Below are positions 1 to 11,151 of a DNA stretch of 64,000 bases, piece after piece. A program made the translations under genes and the position numbers. Positions within the stretch are counted from its first letter, which is position 1; the number at the start of each line of letters is the position of its first letter. The stretch covers positions 125,001 to 189,000 of the forward strand of contig JASJOG010000324.1 in NCBI GenBank assembly GCA_030142905.1, in the 5' to 3' direction. The DNA comes from Heliopora coerulea. Taxonomy: Eukaryota; Cnidaria; Anthozoa; Scleralcyonacea; Helioporidae. Below the pieces are notes generated by a model, which was not told the DNA's origin, ran no database searches, and saw only the letters and a list, made by a program, of their open reading frames with translations.

Positions 1-1400
1 TGTGCGGAGCCCCAAAAAGCGCGGAGCCGCTGGCAAGTCTCCAAGGTGTCTCCCTTCCCCCCATCTTTAATCCGTCACAACTGCGATCAATATTTTGTTT
101 GGAAACGTTCGATATTTCCTACAACCATATCCAAATATCTGTCGGTCTTATACCCAAGAAAATGGAAATATCTAGAATGAAATGTCAACGGAGACTAGTC
201 AATTGCAAACATTGCTAACTTAGTTTTCAAAAACCTCATGCACCAATGGTGATATAAGGAGGTTATATATCTTAAACTTCGGTATCACTTAAACACCTCG
301 TACTCAGTGTATAACTTTTAGAAATGACGAAGATAAGTGTACAGAATGTACTAACAGAAAATTAAAAACATGTTAAACATGACTCTTGTCACCATGAAAC
401 ATGTTGCGACGGTAAGGTGGTTTGGAAAAGCTAAATTGGAGAAACAAACGGAAGTTGAATTCGCCACAGTTACCAATGAGTTATATTATTGCAAGTCCGC
501 AACTTGTTGACCAACAAGAATATACGTTCTAAAATCTTTTGCAGTAAGATATAACTTGTACTATTTCACTCTTAGTTACGCTACACGACTTTACTCGTCA
601 AGGGGTGAGTTCCGGCAAGGAAAGAGTTAATGGACACTTAGGTATCTCTGGGACAGATATTCTCATATTTGACTCTTGCTCTAATGCGCTAACTTGCTCA
701 AAAGATAAGGCTCTTTATTAAAGACCAAATTACCTATAGAAATATCTCCCCACTACAGTTGTATAGCTTATAAATTAACTAGAAAACTGTTAAATCCTCT
801 TAATATGAAACCAAGTAATAGTGACTTGGCAAAATTCTTTTCAATGTTTCCCTAGAAAAGATTGTTGTTTGCAAACAAAGAGTGGCCAAAGATTTGCGAA
901 ATGGCGGGCTCATAGAAAGAATTCTGTCGGACAAAAATCAACTTATTGACCTGATGTCTATAATTTCGCGGCAACATCTATCGTTTACTATTCACTATGC
1001 GCCTATAAATTTTATATTAAGAATATTTCAATTGCGTTTATAAAACCAGAAGTGTTTACGTAATATGAGTTGGAGTACTAAGTAAAAAAACCCTTTACCA
1101 AAAATAGATAATGGCATAAGAAACAGGTATTAGCTAAAAGGTGCGTAGATACTGCCGGAAAAGTTGATCGAAAGAGTCATAATTCTTTCACGGCATGATG
1201 TCTCCCCGTTACATATAAAACCTTATCATCTGGAGTTAGCCTGAATAAAATAATAAAATTAACTTACCATAACGTGTTTCGACAACTTATGAGTAATGTT
1301 ACTCGCGACTATGTTTAACGCAACAACAGCTGACTGGTGCAAAGCTTATGCGCTTAACATTCCATTTGTGAATAATTTTCGGGCCTAGTTTACAAGCTGT
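1..1400. other. No recognisable gene
   Basis: This is AT-rich sequence with no long frame, no paired splice sites I could chain and no clear repeat. It may be intergenic DNA downstream of the Roc-COR fragment. Confidence 0.4.
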
Positions 1401-1929
1401 ATGGTCACGAGCCGTATAGGGCTGACACAGTCTTGTACAGCTTACAAAGCAAGTTACATTAGCCGTACCGACCTAAGCCGTGCTGCATGGTCCAGAACAG
1501 TTAAGGTTGAGTTTATAAACCGAGTTGAGGTGAACTTTGCCGTGTTGACACGAGCGCTACTCTGTTTCTTGAGGAACACAAATTTGGCGTCCTTTCTTGT
1601 ACTTTTAACAGGAATTACAGGCAGCAAGCAGCACAGTCCGGCACAGCTTACAAACAAGGTCTGAGCGAAATTTTGAGGGAGCGACATGTTGCATGAAATA
1701 TCATCCTTAAAAAATAAGTTCATGCAGGCGTGAAAGAATCAGTGAGGATTTTTTATTTATTCATTTTAAGCACAACCTGTTTCCGTCTTGTGATATTCTG
1801 CAAAGAACGTCTTAAGTATAACATCAAAAATTCGAGCGAAGCAGTTTGATGTTTGAGAAAGACGAGAGCTTGGATATATTGAAGTAGATGAACGACCTTC
1901 AAGCTCGATACTCAGAAAATGATATCTGA

Positions 1930-2001
1930 GCCCCAGACGGGGATCGAACCCGCAACCTTCTGATGACCGGTTAGACGCTCTAATCATTGAGCTACCGAGA
2001 C
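1930..2001 (-). repeat. tRNA-like segment (copy 1)
   Basis: A 72-nt cloverleaf can be drawn: acceptor GTCTCGG/CTGGGGC with wobbles, D-arm GCTC/GAGC, T-arm with TTCGATC. Box A and box B promoter motifs are present. The anticodon loop CCGGTCA lacks U33, so a working tRNA is unlikely; it reads as a SINE-type head. Confidence 0.65.
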
Positions 2002-2357
2002 TCAGATGGCGAGCTAAGTTGCAAATTCGATATATATATGTGCGACCTAAGCGGAAGCCACTATATATTGATAATGATTTAAGCAGTTTGATGTTTGAGA
2101 AAGAGGAGAGCTTGGATATATTGAAGTAGATGAACGATCTTCAAGCTCGATACTCAGAAGGTTGCGGGTTCGATCCCCGTCTGGGGCTCAGATATCATTT
2201 TCTGAGTATCGAGCTTGAAGATCGTTCATCTACTTCAATATATCCAAGCTCTCCTCTTTCTCAAACATCAAACTGCTTAAATCATTATCAATATATAGTG
2301 GCTTCCGCTTAGGTCGCACATATATATATCGAATTTGCAACTTAGCTCGCCATCTGA

Positions 2358-2429
2358 GTCTCGGTAGCTCAATGGTTAGAGCGTCTAACCGGTCATCAGA
2401 AGGTTGCAGGTTCGATCCCCGTCTGGGGC
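2358..2429 (+). repeat. tRNA-like segment (copy 2)
   Basis: It has the same 72-nt cloverleaf as copy 1 in opposite orientation, with one T-stem change (GCAGG for GCGGG). It forms the right arm of the palindrome. Confidence 0.65.
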
Positions 2430-2603
2430 TCAGATATCATTTTCTGAGTATCGAGCTTGAAGGTCGTTCATCTACTTCAATATATCCAAGCTCTCGTCTT
2501 TCTCAAACATCAAACTGCTTCAATCATTATAAATATATATAGTGGCTTCCGCTTAGGTCGCACGTATATATATATCGAATTTGCAACTTAGCTCGCCATC
2601 TGA

Positions 2604-2675
2604 GTCTCGGTAGCTCAATGGTTAGAGCGTCTAACCGGTCATCAGAAGGTTACGGGTTTGATCCCCGTCTGGGGC
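2604..2675 (+). repeat. tRNA-like segment (copy 3)
   Basis: A direct repeat of copy 2, 246 bp downstream, with T-stem and T-loop changes (TTACGGG, TTTGATC). The following body is cut after about 60 bp. Confidence 0.62.
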
Positions 2676-2819
2676 TCAGATATTATTTTCTGAGTATCGA
2701 GCTTGAAGATCGTTCATCTACTTCAATTCGAGCGAAGTTGTATGGTGCGGTAAGAGGGTCTCAGGTGCCTAAGGCTCTCCTTGTATCCGCTTATATCGAT
2801 CTAAAATCTGAATAGAAGC

Positions 2820-4500
2820 ATATTTTGCCGTACCAGTTCTTTTGGAGCGTTGTTTAATGCAGCGGAGTACACCAGAAGTCGAAGATTTCTCCTGGAGAAA
2901 CTAGTGTGGGACGTTCATTAATAAAACAACGTGACTCGTTCGCGAGCTTTGATTGGTTCATGCCCGTGTTTGGATAAGAGTATTTAAACACAGAAAATTT
3001 CCAGCCAAAAGTGTACTGAAGTTTGTTTTGCACGTTTAGTCTTGTCATTTTATGAAAGAAACACGTACAGACTTATGTGTGTTTGTATACTGTGATTCAA
3101 ACAGTATGTTGCTGGACTTTCAAACAGCTTTAAAAAAATACGTTTGTTTTTCCTCTTTGTCACTACGTTGAAGGGGCTTCGCTTTCTTGAGCAGGGCTCG
3201 ATGTTCTTAAGCTTGGCTCTGATTGGTAGTTGATGATTTTCGGAAGGATTGCTTACTTTATCGTTGTGTTTATCAAGTTGACTTCTTTTCATCTGCCATT
3301 ATTTTATAACAGAAATACCAAATGGATTCCCTTGTTTGCATACTGTGATTCGAAAAGCTAAAAACACTCGTCAAGTGGCTCATGTTTTTGTTCGCTTTTC
3401 TCAAGTCTCACAAGATTCTGCGAGTTTGGATCACAGTATCCAAACACGGGAATCCATTTGGTATTTCTTAAATGATTACAGAGCACAGAAAATAGAATGT
3501 TGCGTTTCCTTAAGTTGCGGAGTAAATAATGGAAAGTGTGTTGCTACGAAACGTTACTCGACGTGCCACTCTGCACGTATTTCTTCAACATGGCTGTGTG
3601 ACTATTAATACCCTAACATGAAAAAATTGTTTTACTCACCTTGTTGAAACTTTAGAGATCCTGGGACGTGTTTTACAAAGGAAGCAGACACCTTGGCGCC
3701 AAACTTTTGCCAGTCTTGTTTTAGAGCCATCAGCCCAATCTGTAATACTCTTACAAACAATGAAAGGCACTCCTAGGCCAATCAACCCTGAAGTAAACGA
3801 GGTAAAAAGAAACGTCAACTATGATGCATTTGTCACAGTGTTTCGACTTCAGCCCCTTAGGTGGCAACTTCCCGGGGGGTCTCCCTTGACATGTAAAGTT
3901 GTCTGGCATTAGACAGTTAAATATAAGTAGCAGAATAGCTAGAGTGCCACATATAGGGATAAGGACAAAGTTCCCAAGGGTCGTAGATCTTATGTTGTGG
4001 ATCGTTTGAAATTTTGATGCTGCAGCGCGTTGCATGATGGTCAGAATAGTTAATGTCTCCACACCCGTATCTCCGACCACGTGGGAATTTCTGCTGTAAG
4101 TGGTAAAAATTCTGTCAACCTGTCAGATTTCACCGTGATAATGGTCACCATGTTTGAACCGATAATTTCACTACCCTTATTTCTTCTTGCTTTTCTTCCA
4201 TCTGTGACTTCCTGAACAGAGAAAGCCTGCTTAATGAAAAACCTTATCCTACTTTCAATTTTAATAATTTGCCTCTTCTCATCACTTCTGACATCTTTTC
4301 GCATTCCGTTTCATCTCAAACGCGAAATTTTGTTGATTAACCAGTAACAATATCTTTATATATATATGTCTAGTCTTTGTCACATTTTACGTCATTGCCT
4401 ACAGATGTTGCGTCAAATACAGCGAAACATGATGACTTTGATAACGTTTTCCACAATTATATGCCTTTTCTACGTACTCTTTGACTTGACTTTGATCTTC
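2820..4500. other. No gene recognised apart from the inverted repeat
   Basis: Short frames on both strands show no known motif and overlap each other. I see no consistent splice chain here. Confidence 0.35.
3308..3470. repeat. Short inverted repeat
   Basis: AGAAATACCAAATGGATTCC at the left end is mirrored by GGAATCCATTTGGTATTTCT at the right, with arms of about 42 bp including the ATACTGTGAT motif. A related ATACTGTGATTC occurs at 3,090, which suggests a small foldback family. Confidence 0.6.
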
Positions 4501-4599
4501 ATACTTAACTTATATAAAGAGTAGTTCGGAACTCACGTGCACTACTTGGAATAAAAACTCAAGATCTGATCCAAAGTATCGGAGACAAAGATATAGAGA

Positions 4600-7270
4600 G
4601 ATAGGGTGACGGATATAGACGATGAGACAGAGACAGACAGACAAACAGAGGTGTAGAGTGAGAGACATCATGAGAGTGATCTTGGCAGTTAATAATCTGA
4701 TATTCAATCCGAATATAAAAATCAATGCCCTGCAAATCATGATGAAGCCATGATCACAAACTTTGAGTTTAAAATAATTTAATGCTTACATTTTGTTGCA
4801 ACTGGCAGTATCGCCAGAGCGAGTGTGACATAATATTTAAAGTGCTTATCCCGTCTGCGAGGATTTTATATATTTGCATTCTTTGTTCTTTCTGATTAAA
4901 AACGTAAAATATCATGCTTTGCGACAGTTTCATCTTCATGGAGATTTTCAAGGTCAAAGTTTGCAATTTGTGCTGTTCGGTCTTGAGAAAAAACACTGGA
5001 ACTACTTACCAGAAATGACGTTAAAGTGGAAACGAATGAGAACTGCAATAAGTATTTACCTAGCGCAAGGTCAGGTTTCTGTTTGAATAGCTCGATTTTC
5101 GTTTCGAAGAATTGCTCCAAATTGTTTGGAAAAATGCAGAAACATTTCAAGTATGCCTTCTTCACCTTCGAGTACAGATTATAGCCGAAACGACCCAGAG
5201 AAAGACGTCATTGAGGTTGAAGGGGGATGCACGACAAATTACGTATCCAACAATGATGCTGACGATAATGTCTAACCTTACAAAGGAAAACCTCTGGCGA
5301 ACGAAGAATGGATGTCCCGTCATTGCGAAGAAAGAACTGCGGAACAAGAGCGCTTAGAAGTACGTCGGAGTCAGTTAGAAAGGTCAGAAACAGTGGATAA
5401 CTACAATCAGTATAATTCGACGGGACACCTCACCAAATCATTACTCAATCCCAAAAATGTCACAAATCTAACATATCCTCCCCTCCCCCACTTCAATGTT
5501 GTTTGGTAACAAGGAATAATCAGTCTCGGCACTAAGAATCCCACAAAATTCCCCATTGTTCGCCACTCAACATTGAAAAAGGGGAAGGAGGAAACGCAGG
5601 TAGTTACTAGGGATTCGTGTCCCGCTAATAAAGTCACTGATTGTTGCATGTGAGATTGTCACTATGTTTCTCTTCAGTCATGAATATAGCGATATTTTAG
5701 CACAATCCCTTGTAAGCGAAGATCGAGGCGAGAATCGTAATCTTAGAATAAATAAAAGTGCCTAGCACCATATACGGTTGTGTATTTTCAAGCTAACTCA
5801 TTTGGTTGACAATAACTTTGAAATTGAGTCGAAATATCATCTCATCATTGTCTCTATCTTGTCTTTTATACAACTTAAAATTCATTGCCTAGCAAGGGAG
5901 GAACCAGGCGGGAATCGTAGTTTTTGAATAAATATAAGTACACAGCCCAATAAATACCGTGCACGGAATACCAGCTGAGTTGGTTTGACAATACAAAACC
6001 GTGTATGCAGCAGGACACATTTACTCGAAGATTACGATTCCTGCCTGGTTCTTCGCTTACTAGATATTGTGGTAAAATATTGATACATTCAAGACTAAAG
6101 AGAAACATAGTGACGGTCTCACGTACTAGTTATCCACTGTTTCTGACCTTTCTAACCGACTCCGTGGTAATGTAAGTGCTCTTCTTCCGCAGTCCTTTCT
6201 TTGTAATTACGGGAATTTCTGAATGTTTCTGAACAATTCTGAGTGATTCTTCGAAACAAAAATCGATTTTTTCAAACATAAACCGAACCTTGCGCTAGGT
6301 AGATCACTTCCTGCTGCTCTCAATCGTTCCCACTTTGACCTCATTTCCGGTAAGTAGTTACCAGTGTTTTTCTCACTGCCAAAGTACTAAATTGCAAACT
6401 TTCACCTCGAAAATCTCCATGAAGATGAAATTGTCGAAAAGCAAGATATATTAGTTTTTTATTTGACAAATCCAAAGAATGCAAATATACATAAAATCCC
6501 CACACGCGCAGTAGGTACTTTAAGGAGAATCAAATTTATATTACAGTCAAGGAAGAGGGATATCGTATTACAAAGGTGACACTATGAGGCATCACCGAGT
6601 AAATTAAAATAAAGAAAGAAGGATAAAACTTATATTAGAGATGAGAGAAGGTGCTGTTTGTTGCCTGTCTAATTTCTTTCCTTTCCAGGTCAAGGACCGT
6701 GTTCCTTGTGGTCTAAGATCACACATTGTTTGTTTGTTTGTGTCAATGCTGTAATGCAATGTGTGTCGAGAAAACTTGTCGACACATCCATACGCGTATC
6801 TCTGACCACAAAGGAATTTCGGTTACACGACAGAAGAAACCCAACAATCCTTCTTTCTCAAGCATTTTGTCTCATCACCGCGAAACTGGTCACCCCATAT
6901 CCTTCAATGATTTTAGTATTCTTTCTTCCTGTTCCTCTAGTTTTTAGCTTCTCCTACGAGAAAACATTCTCACTAAAGAAATCAAACTTTCTCTCAAACC
7001 TAATATAAGTTCCATCTCTCTTTCCTAATTTTAATTTACTCGGTGATGCGTCTGGGTGTTACTTTGTAATTCGATATAGCTCGTCCTTGACTATAATATA
7101 AATGTGATTCTCCTTAACTATATTGTCACACCAGCTCTGACGATATTGCGAGATGGAACAAAATATAAGCATTAAAATATTTTAAATTCAAATTTTATGC
7201 TCATGGCTTTATTCCCCTTGTTTTGCTGGGCCTTAATTTTCATATTCAAATTACGGTTCACACCTGGTTC
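4600..7270. repeat. Foldback element with a nested PLE insertion
   Basis: Left segments 4,680-4,870 and 4,850-5,400 are reverse complements of 7,110-7,270 and 6,125-6,500 respectively. For example TTGCGCTAGGTA at 6,290 mirrors TACCTAGCGCAA at 5,060, and GGTCAGAAACAGTGGATAAC at 5,380 mirrors GTTATCCACTGTTTCTGACC. Divergence between arms is moderate, so the structure is old. The right arm is split by the PLE fragment at about 6,510-7,120. Confidence 0.6.
6510..7120 (+). mobile_element. PLE 3' fragment with GIY-YIG-type nuclease remnant between inverted repeats
   Basis: The frame 6,726-6,947 shows CLCQCCNAMC, HIHTRISDHKGIS and SILSHHRETGHPISFNDFSIL. This is the C-terminal endonuclease pattern of Penelope-like elements, C-x-x-C ... 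R-H/L-x-x-R-I-x-x-H ... S-x-I-x-x-H ... GH. The GIY half is eroded. The flanks 6,550-6,610 and 7,025-7,085 are inverted copies (AGGCATCACCGAGTAAATTA and its mirror TAATTTACTCGGTGATGCGT). Confidence 0.65.
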
Positions 7271-8260
7271 GTCAATGTCCACTAATCTGCTATTTAATTC
7301 TTGCATATACCTTCACTTTCTATTTCTCCACCAAGAGCTTCGCGGTACATTGTTTTTAACTCCAATCTACGTTTTGCATTGTCGATAAGTTCAGGACCGG
7401 ATAGAATTGTACCTGTGTGGACCTTATAGGAAAGTTCGCTGAGTTGCGAATTCCAGCCATTCTGTCCATCTTTAAAAAGTTTGAAAAGTTCGCTATTCAC
7501 TGAATAGCTGTCGCCTCTTGGAGTTTCTGAGCCATCCGCATTGACGCGAACTTGGGAATATCTTTAAATGTGCCGAGATATCAGTAGGTCGCCTAGGTTT
7601 TGCTTTTCTTCCAACAAACCAAAGCACACCCCGAGACAAATATATATATATATATATATATATACCAAAGTCAGTCTAGGTCTGACTTTGGGTTTGCGTG
7701 AATACTTGCAGACACTAGACTGGAAGAAGATTTGACCAGGGTTGATGACTTTTCCAGGGTTCGCATCCAATCGTGTAAACACAACGTAAAGTTAAAATCA
7801 AAACACAACCTATGGATGTTCGTTAGACGTTTGTCAACCTTAAATTAACCTAAGAAAAAGAATTGAGAAGTCCCAGACGGGACGAGGTTCGTTTGAGCTT
7901 GACGAATGTCTGACCAACATCTACGGATATCTCCTAGCTCAAACATTCCTAATATCAGTCGTAAAACACAACCTATTTTTATTACTCTTATTAAACCTGA
8001 ATGAAACAATACAAATTGGTAATTTAAAGGAAAAAGATTTTGCAGGGAGTGGTTAGTATCTCCTCGGTAGTCTTAAATTAACTAAATTAACCTCTCCAAA
8101 GACGTGCAACGGTAAAGAAAGGATTCAAATTAGTAAAGCCAGCAATTATAAGTCTTCCGTACAATGTAATACATTAGCAAGTTAAAGTATACCAAAACAG
8201 AGAACTAATTTAACGATGACGCCAAACAATAAGTGCGGTTTATTATTTACCTGTGCACAG
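7270..8260. other. No gene recognised
   Basis: A minus frame at 7,294-7,500 (starting MNSELFKLFKDG) is charged and could be a degraded element fragment, but I recognise no family. The rest is AT-rich and featureless. Confidence 0.3.
7636..7663. repeat. (TA)n microsatellite
   Basis: A run of alternating TA dinucleotides. It explains the [11 protein letters not shown] frame on the minus strand, which is not a gene. Confidence 0.9.
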
Positions 8261-8268
8261 TCATGGTT

Positions 8269-10102
8269 TCACGCGCTCCGAGAACATATCGATAGTTCTA
8301 GATTGTTTCCATATTGACAAGCACGATCTTCAGGCTGTTGCTGCAACTCATCCAACGACCAGAAGTGACCACACTCGTCATGCTTGCATCCGACGATGTT
8401 ATGTCGGTAACATTTCTTCTCTTTCTCCTGAGTAAGCAGAACATTTGAAGACGAGCTTAGGTTCCATCTCACAGCAGAAATGATACTCAGCAGAGTTAAT
8501 CTCTTCAAAACAACTCATAAGAGATTTCCACAGATGACGAAGGAAGAACCCAAGATCTTCCTGACTGACGTTTCTGGGGACTACACCAACTTTGATTTTC
8601 TCGCACAGCTTTATCAGATAAACGTTATGTTCACCATGACGTGATTTAACTGTAATCAAAGTGTAGTTGGAAAACAACTGAGGCTCTTGTATGATTAAGC
8701 TGCCGCGGAATTTGTTGATAAGCGCCACCTGGACTCGGACATATACTTCAATTGGAAGATGATTGTTGTGAAATTCTACGAACATTGGGGCAACTGGGCT
8801 TGACGAAAGCTTCTCTTCTATTTCCTCACCTTTTACCACAATAGGGGCCACGGTTGGCACAAAGAAGCCTGCTTTTCCGGTATGCGCCCATTCACAAATT
8901 AGGTTGAATCTTGTCATCATCTCCATCAGAAGTTTTCCATGCGGGTGGCCATGAAAGAAATCTTTCATCAAAATACCTTTGGACTGAAGGTACTTTATAT
9001 ACGGTGACGTAATGGCGTTTTTGTCTTCGGGGATTGTGATTACATCCGTGAAAAGCTTCGTAACCGATGGAAGATTCAGCACGACAGAATCGGATCCGGT
9101 ATGATGGACTAATGCTCCACGACGGTGAAAAAATTTCAAGGTTTCGTCGACTGCCTTCACATCGCAGACTTCGGCGACTTCTTTGGCTTGTTGCAAAGAA
9201 ATACACTTCTCACTCTCGGACATCTGGCTAAGAGCTGCTTCAAAATTTAGCCAGTTAAGCGGGAAGTCATCTTGACTGTCAAGGATGATCTGGCACAGTT
9301 CATAAAGCCTTTTTCGAAGTTTTCTAATATCCGTCCCAGATCTTTCAGATAATGTATTGTCGATTACGAATGGCTCGACAAAAACATGACCACTTGCTTT
9401 CTCGTGAGCAGCTTCTTTGATTCTTGTCTTGATTTCGTCAAGATCGCCATGAAATTGATCACTGTTGGTTACAGCAATCAAAACTGGGGGAAGAGTAAAT
9501 TTGGGGACCTTTTTTTTAGCACGTCCTCCTAGGTTGTCCAAGGCTGTTAACCACATCAACAAATAATCCAAGTTAGTGACCAGCATAGAATTGGGTAAAT
9601 TTGTTTGTTTTCCGGTGAGCTTGGATTTGAATCGTGGATTGGCAGGGTCGTCAAGAGATTTGGTCAGGTCGTTTTTCAGAACATACGGGCATTCCAGTTT
9701 AAGAAAACACTGATGTGTTTCATAAAAAATGCTTTGCCCTGCAAAATCATGAACGGCGACACGAGTAGGTGGCATATTCTTCTTGGAAGTTTTGACGAAT
9801 GACCATATTTTATCCCCACCTAGTCGTGAGTACGAAAGACCTGCATCGTGATCTTGTAATTGTGGCTCATTTCCCCGTGACTAAAATAATCCACCAAGAC
9901 ATGAAAAAATGCTTGGTTCGAGTCGTAAATGTAATGGATCTTTCTTGACTATCTCAGCAGCTTGTTTAACAAGTTGCTTTTCAACTTCACTCTTACTATT
10001 CATAAATTGATTGTTTTGTGTCTTCCAAGGCTCTTCTGTGTTTTCTGCTGTTAACTCGACGATTTCTACATTTATACCAACAGTACTTGGGATTGGACGT
10101 CG
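8269..10102 (-). pseudogene. Roc-COR GTPase (Roco family) fragment, broken
   Basis: The open frame 9884-10102 carries a switch-like PIPSTVGINVEIVEL. The frame 8399-9880 carries VAVHDFAGQS (Roc G3), VLIAVTNSDQF (G4-like), LSERSGTDIRKLRKRLYELC, then a COR segment with DFPLNWLNFEAALSQM and RRGALVHHTGSDSVVLNLPSV. The tail from about 8,450 to 8,269 continues in another frame with C-x-x-H and CGHFWSLDEL. The two upper frames are the same frame split by a TAG at 9881-9883, and the lower join needs a one-base shift. No P-loop (GxxxxGK) is found upstream; frames close at 10105. Roco proteins use this tandem as a dimeric GTPase switch. This copy looks like a pseudogene. The TAG could instead be an acceptor end (TTATTTTAG), so a spliced gene is not excluded. 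Confidence 0.7.
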
Positions 10103-10442
10103 TTATCAATGGTCTGTCTACGTTAGAACTCAGCGTTATTTAAACAATTGCCAGTTTAGAGCTATAGACATAGAGCTATAGACAAAGCGCCAGTTTGTAG
10201 TGCCACTGAGTAAGAGTTGCCGCAGTTAGTGTATAAGGTATTGTCTATTAATTCTAATTTTGATATGTAAAAATTGTCATTGTGTCCTAACGTTTACGTT
10301 TAAAATTCTGAGTCAGTTTGACGGTAGACTACAGTCGACAGACAGGAATTGACAATACAAGAAGAACTCTACCGACAAAACCACTTATGACCCCAAGGTG
10401 AACAAGAAAAAGTGATAAAAACGACTTTCAAATTAATAATCG

Positions 10443-10448
10443 TTTATT
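10443..10448 (-). promoter_or_regulatory. Candidate polyadenylation signal AATAAA
   Basis: TTTATT on the plus strand gives AATAAA on the minus strand about 410 nt after the TAG of the Death exon. It would close the 3' UTR before the Roc-COR fragment begins. Downstream GT-rich context was not convincing. Confidence 0.35.
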
Positions 10449-10855
10449 AAAAATACTCTCATGTACTAACCCACAACGGCCTATAAAACCTTGCTACTCC
10501 TGCAACATCTTAAAATAATCGTCAAAAATTCTAGTTATTAAAGAAGTGAAGATATCAATTTTTCAACAAAAATAACCATACAAATAAAAGTCCATGTTTT
10601 ATGGTACAATAAAAGAAGCAAAGTTTCTCATATAATGATCGTGACAAATCATGAAGCTAGTGTCTATCAGTGTTTTTTTCGTTAACACATTAGGTGTTTT
10701 CAATAATAATTAGATTCGACCGCTGTTGCATTCATAGTCACGGCTTTGCTTACTTGGTCAAGGATTTGTTTATATGGCGTATCACATCGAACAATTTTTT
10801 TCAGACTCTAATTTTACAGATACTAGTCAATCTTAAGGTTTGCAGTTTTATAGAT

Positions 10856-11151
10856 CTAGTCGTATTCTCCGCTCAGCACTCCCTTTGATAGGTTGTCCTG
10901 GCCAACCTCCTTGAGAGCATCAGCCAGCTCTTTCCTAGTTCCTCCCCTTTCGTCATATTGGGTAAGCATGGTCAGCGCCTTCGATGTTTCATCCTCACCA
11001 TGTCGGGAATGAAGGATATTGACAATTTCATACGTTTTGAATCGCTTTGTCTGGAAGGCTAATCTCCTCCATGTGAGGGGAATTCTTTGAGATATTTTTT
11101 CAAATTCATCTAGTTGTAATCGACATGGCGGTTGTTGTTCTTTTTGCGGTT
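10856..11151 (-). CDS. Last exon: C-terminal Death domain
   Basis: The acceptor TGATTTCATCAG precedes it. Entered in phase 1 it is 99 codons ending in TAG. The sequence shows [55 protein letters not shown] and a short acidic tail. This is the Death-domain signature W-x-x-LA ... A-x-x-ML-x-x-W/Y ... G-T-x-x-LA-x-AL, as in UNC5, ankyrin and PIDD C-termini. It is too short to be recognised by a long-ORF search, but the match is clear. Confidence 0.78.

Larger units (their letters stand above)
1840..2519. repeat. Large palindrome of a tRNA-derived repeat
   Basis: The arm 1840-2160 is the near-perfect reverse complement of 2200-2519, with a 39-bp spacer holding only the T-arm of the tRNA-like part. 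Each arm carries one tRNA-like segment. A further direct copy follows at about 2,430-2,735, so the repeat unit is about 246 bp. Confidence 0.85.

Noticed and set aside
1401..1723. Plus and minus frames of 87-89 codons overlapping each other
   Set aside because: Mutual shadows without any recognisable domain.
1766..2815. Functional tRNA genes
   Set aside because: The cloverleaf is good but position 33 is C and the anticodon stem has a mismatch; copies are part of a repeat, so tRNA-derived repeat is the better call.
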